Source of the DNA: Diphasiastrum complanatum
Lineage: Eukaryota > Streptophyta > Lycopodiopsida > Lycopodiales > Lycopodiaceae
Direction: 5' to 3'
DNA length: 64,000 bases
Assembly (NCBI GenBank): GCA_029204225.1
Contig: CM055103.1
Span: 57,150,205-57,214,204, forward strand
Made by a program: the position numbers and the translations under genes. The notes under the pieces were generated by a model. That model saw nothing but the letters and a program-made list of their open reading frames with translations. It was not told the DNA's origin and made no database searches. The stretch's first letter is position 1. The number at the start of each line of letters is the position of its first letter. Below, one piece after another: positions 62,851 through 64,000 of the stretch.

Positions 62851-64000
62851 ACTAGTCTTTTGTAGTCGAGATGTACCTTAACACCCTTTTTGCTCCTTTC
62901 CAATGACATATTAATGGACTTTGCATGTATTGACTCAACTTGCCAACACAAAAACTAAGATATGGTCTATTGATGGTTAAGTATATCAAGGAACCAATAA
63001 GCATTCTATAGGTAGTGATGTCCTCAAAAGATGCTTCATCACTTTCCTTAGAAACTTTTACACTTAGTTCCATAGGAGTTTCAACTCCTTTACAATCAAT
63101 CATGCCAAATTTTGCTAAGATTGATCTAGCATACTTAGATTGAAATATGAAGGCAAAATCATTACTTCTAGTGACTTCAATTCCACGTATAACTTTAAGA
63201 AGTCCTAGATCTACCATCTTAAATTCACTAGACAAGGAAACTTCTACATTCTTGATGCCATCTAGATCATTTCCTGTGAGTATAATGTCATCAACATATA
63301 AAACTAAGATAATGATCTTTCCATCATTACATTTGTAGTACAATGATGGTTCATAAGAACTTACAACAAATCCAATGGAAATAAGATAGGAATGCAACCT
63401 AGAGTACCATGCTCTTGGTGCTTGCTTGAGTCCATAAAGACTCTTCTTCAAGAGACACACCTTGTCTTCTTCTCCATCTTTGATGAAGCCCTCGGGTTGA
63501 CACATGTAGATTTCCTCTTCCAAGAATCCATTCAAGAAAGCATTTGTCACATCAAGTTGGAAGAGCTCCCATTTGAAAGAAGTTGCAAGACATATGATTA
63601 ATCTAATGGTCACAAGCTTTGCAACAGCTGCAAAGTTTTCATCATAATCTATGCCTTTGACATGCAAAAAACCTTTTGCTACAAGTCTAGCTTTGTACTT
63701 ATGAATGGAACCATCTTGATTATATTTCAATCTATATATCCATTTACAAGTAAGAGGCTCCTTTCCATAAGGTAAATCAACAAGTTTCCAAGTTTGATTT
63801 TCCATTAATGCATCAAACTCTACTTGCATAGCTTTCCTCCAATATTGAGACTTATTTGCTTCCTCAAAACTAGTTGGTTCTTCAAGCATAGTAGTCAAGA
63901 AAGTATAAGAGTTGAGTAGTTGAGAATCTTTCCTTTGCTCCCCTTTGTCACTATAAGTGAGCCTTGATGGCTCAATCCTTGTCCTTGTTGATCTTCTTGG
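62851..64000 (-). CDS. Reverse transcriptase of element R, open to window edge
   Basis: The frame is open from the window edge, starting in the connector PRRSTRTRIEPSRLTYSDKGEQ. Counted from the Met ending at 63898: WRKAMQVEFDALMENQTWKLVDLP, CKWIYRLKYNQDGSIHKYKARLVAKGFLHVKGIDYDENFAAVAKLVTIR, QLDVTNAFLNG (Asp116), EEIYMCQPEGF, SLYGLKQAPRAWYSRL, YVDDIILTGN (201-204), KMVDLGLLKVIRGIEV, VETPMEL, LIGSLIYLTINRPYLSFCVGKLSQYM and KRVLRYIST. All RT catalytic Asp are present. It stops at a deletion junction with the LTR, so RNase H is lost. It may represent the coding counterpart of the F/L LTR family. Confidence 0.93.

Overview
The window is a repeat-dense stretch of a land-plant nuclear genome. Evidence: AT-rich sequence, many Ty1/copia LTR retrotransposons primed by initiator-Met tRNA (TGGTATCAGAGC/TGGTATCAAAGC), one LINE relic, long (GA)n and (CA)n tracts, and no recognisable cellular gene. 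The species cannot be named from this sequence; a large-genome plant is likely. Nearly all coding sequence is gag-pol in various states of decay.

Layout (letters are my labels). 1-1100: end of reverse copia element A. 1100-5430: gene-free, with microsatellites and a hairpin. 5430-6008: LINE RT relic. 6670-28345: a stack of nested insertions. Oldest is reverse copia B (6670-7649 and 28026-28345). It is split by reverse element C (7650-28025). C is itself split by D (7842-12783, in C's 3' LTR), E (13617-18875, in C's RNase H) and F (21018-26234, in C's gag). C also carries a fold-back repeat near its gag start. 29071-35911: plus-strand element G, split by reverse element H (29244-34931, TSD CACAA). 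35912-39594: a coiled-coil ORF, a stray PBS and gene-free DNA. 39595-41998: element K LTRs around an integrase scrap. 41999-51569: element L, split by reverse element M (45183-51257, TSD ACTTG). 51570-56522: element N. 56523-64000: degraded reverse copia pieces O, P, Q and the edge element R, which has an intact RT active-site region.

Most notable is a set of non-autonomous copia derivatives (F, H, N, and less clearly C) whose reverse-transcriptase region is missing or replaced. F (twice), N and H (a fragment) share a conserved module at that place. N carries it in one uninterrupted 857-codon frame fused to gag and protease, with the integrase core deleted in frame. H has near-identical LTRs (4 differences in 559 bp by eye) yet no RT and a Glu-to-Lys change in the integrase triad, so it was probably mobilised in trans. 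F and H have clean 5-bp TSDs. F shares its LTR family with L and R, which look like coding relatives that may supply proteins. A 10-bp palindrome, CACACGTGTG, recurs at least twelve times, mostly in LTRs and leaders of several different families.
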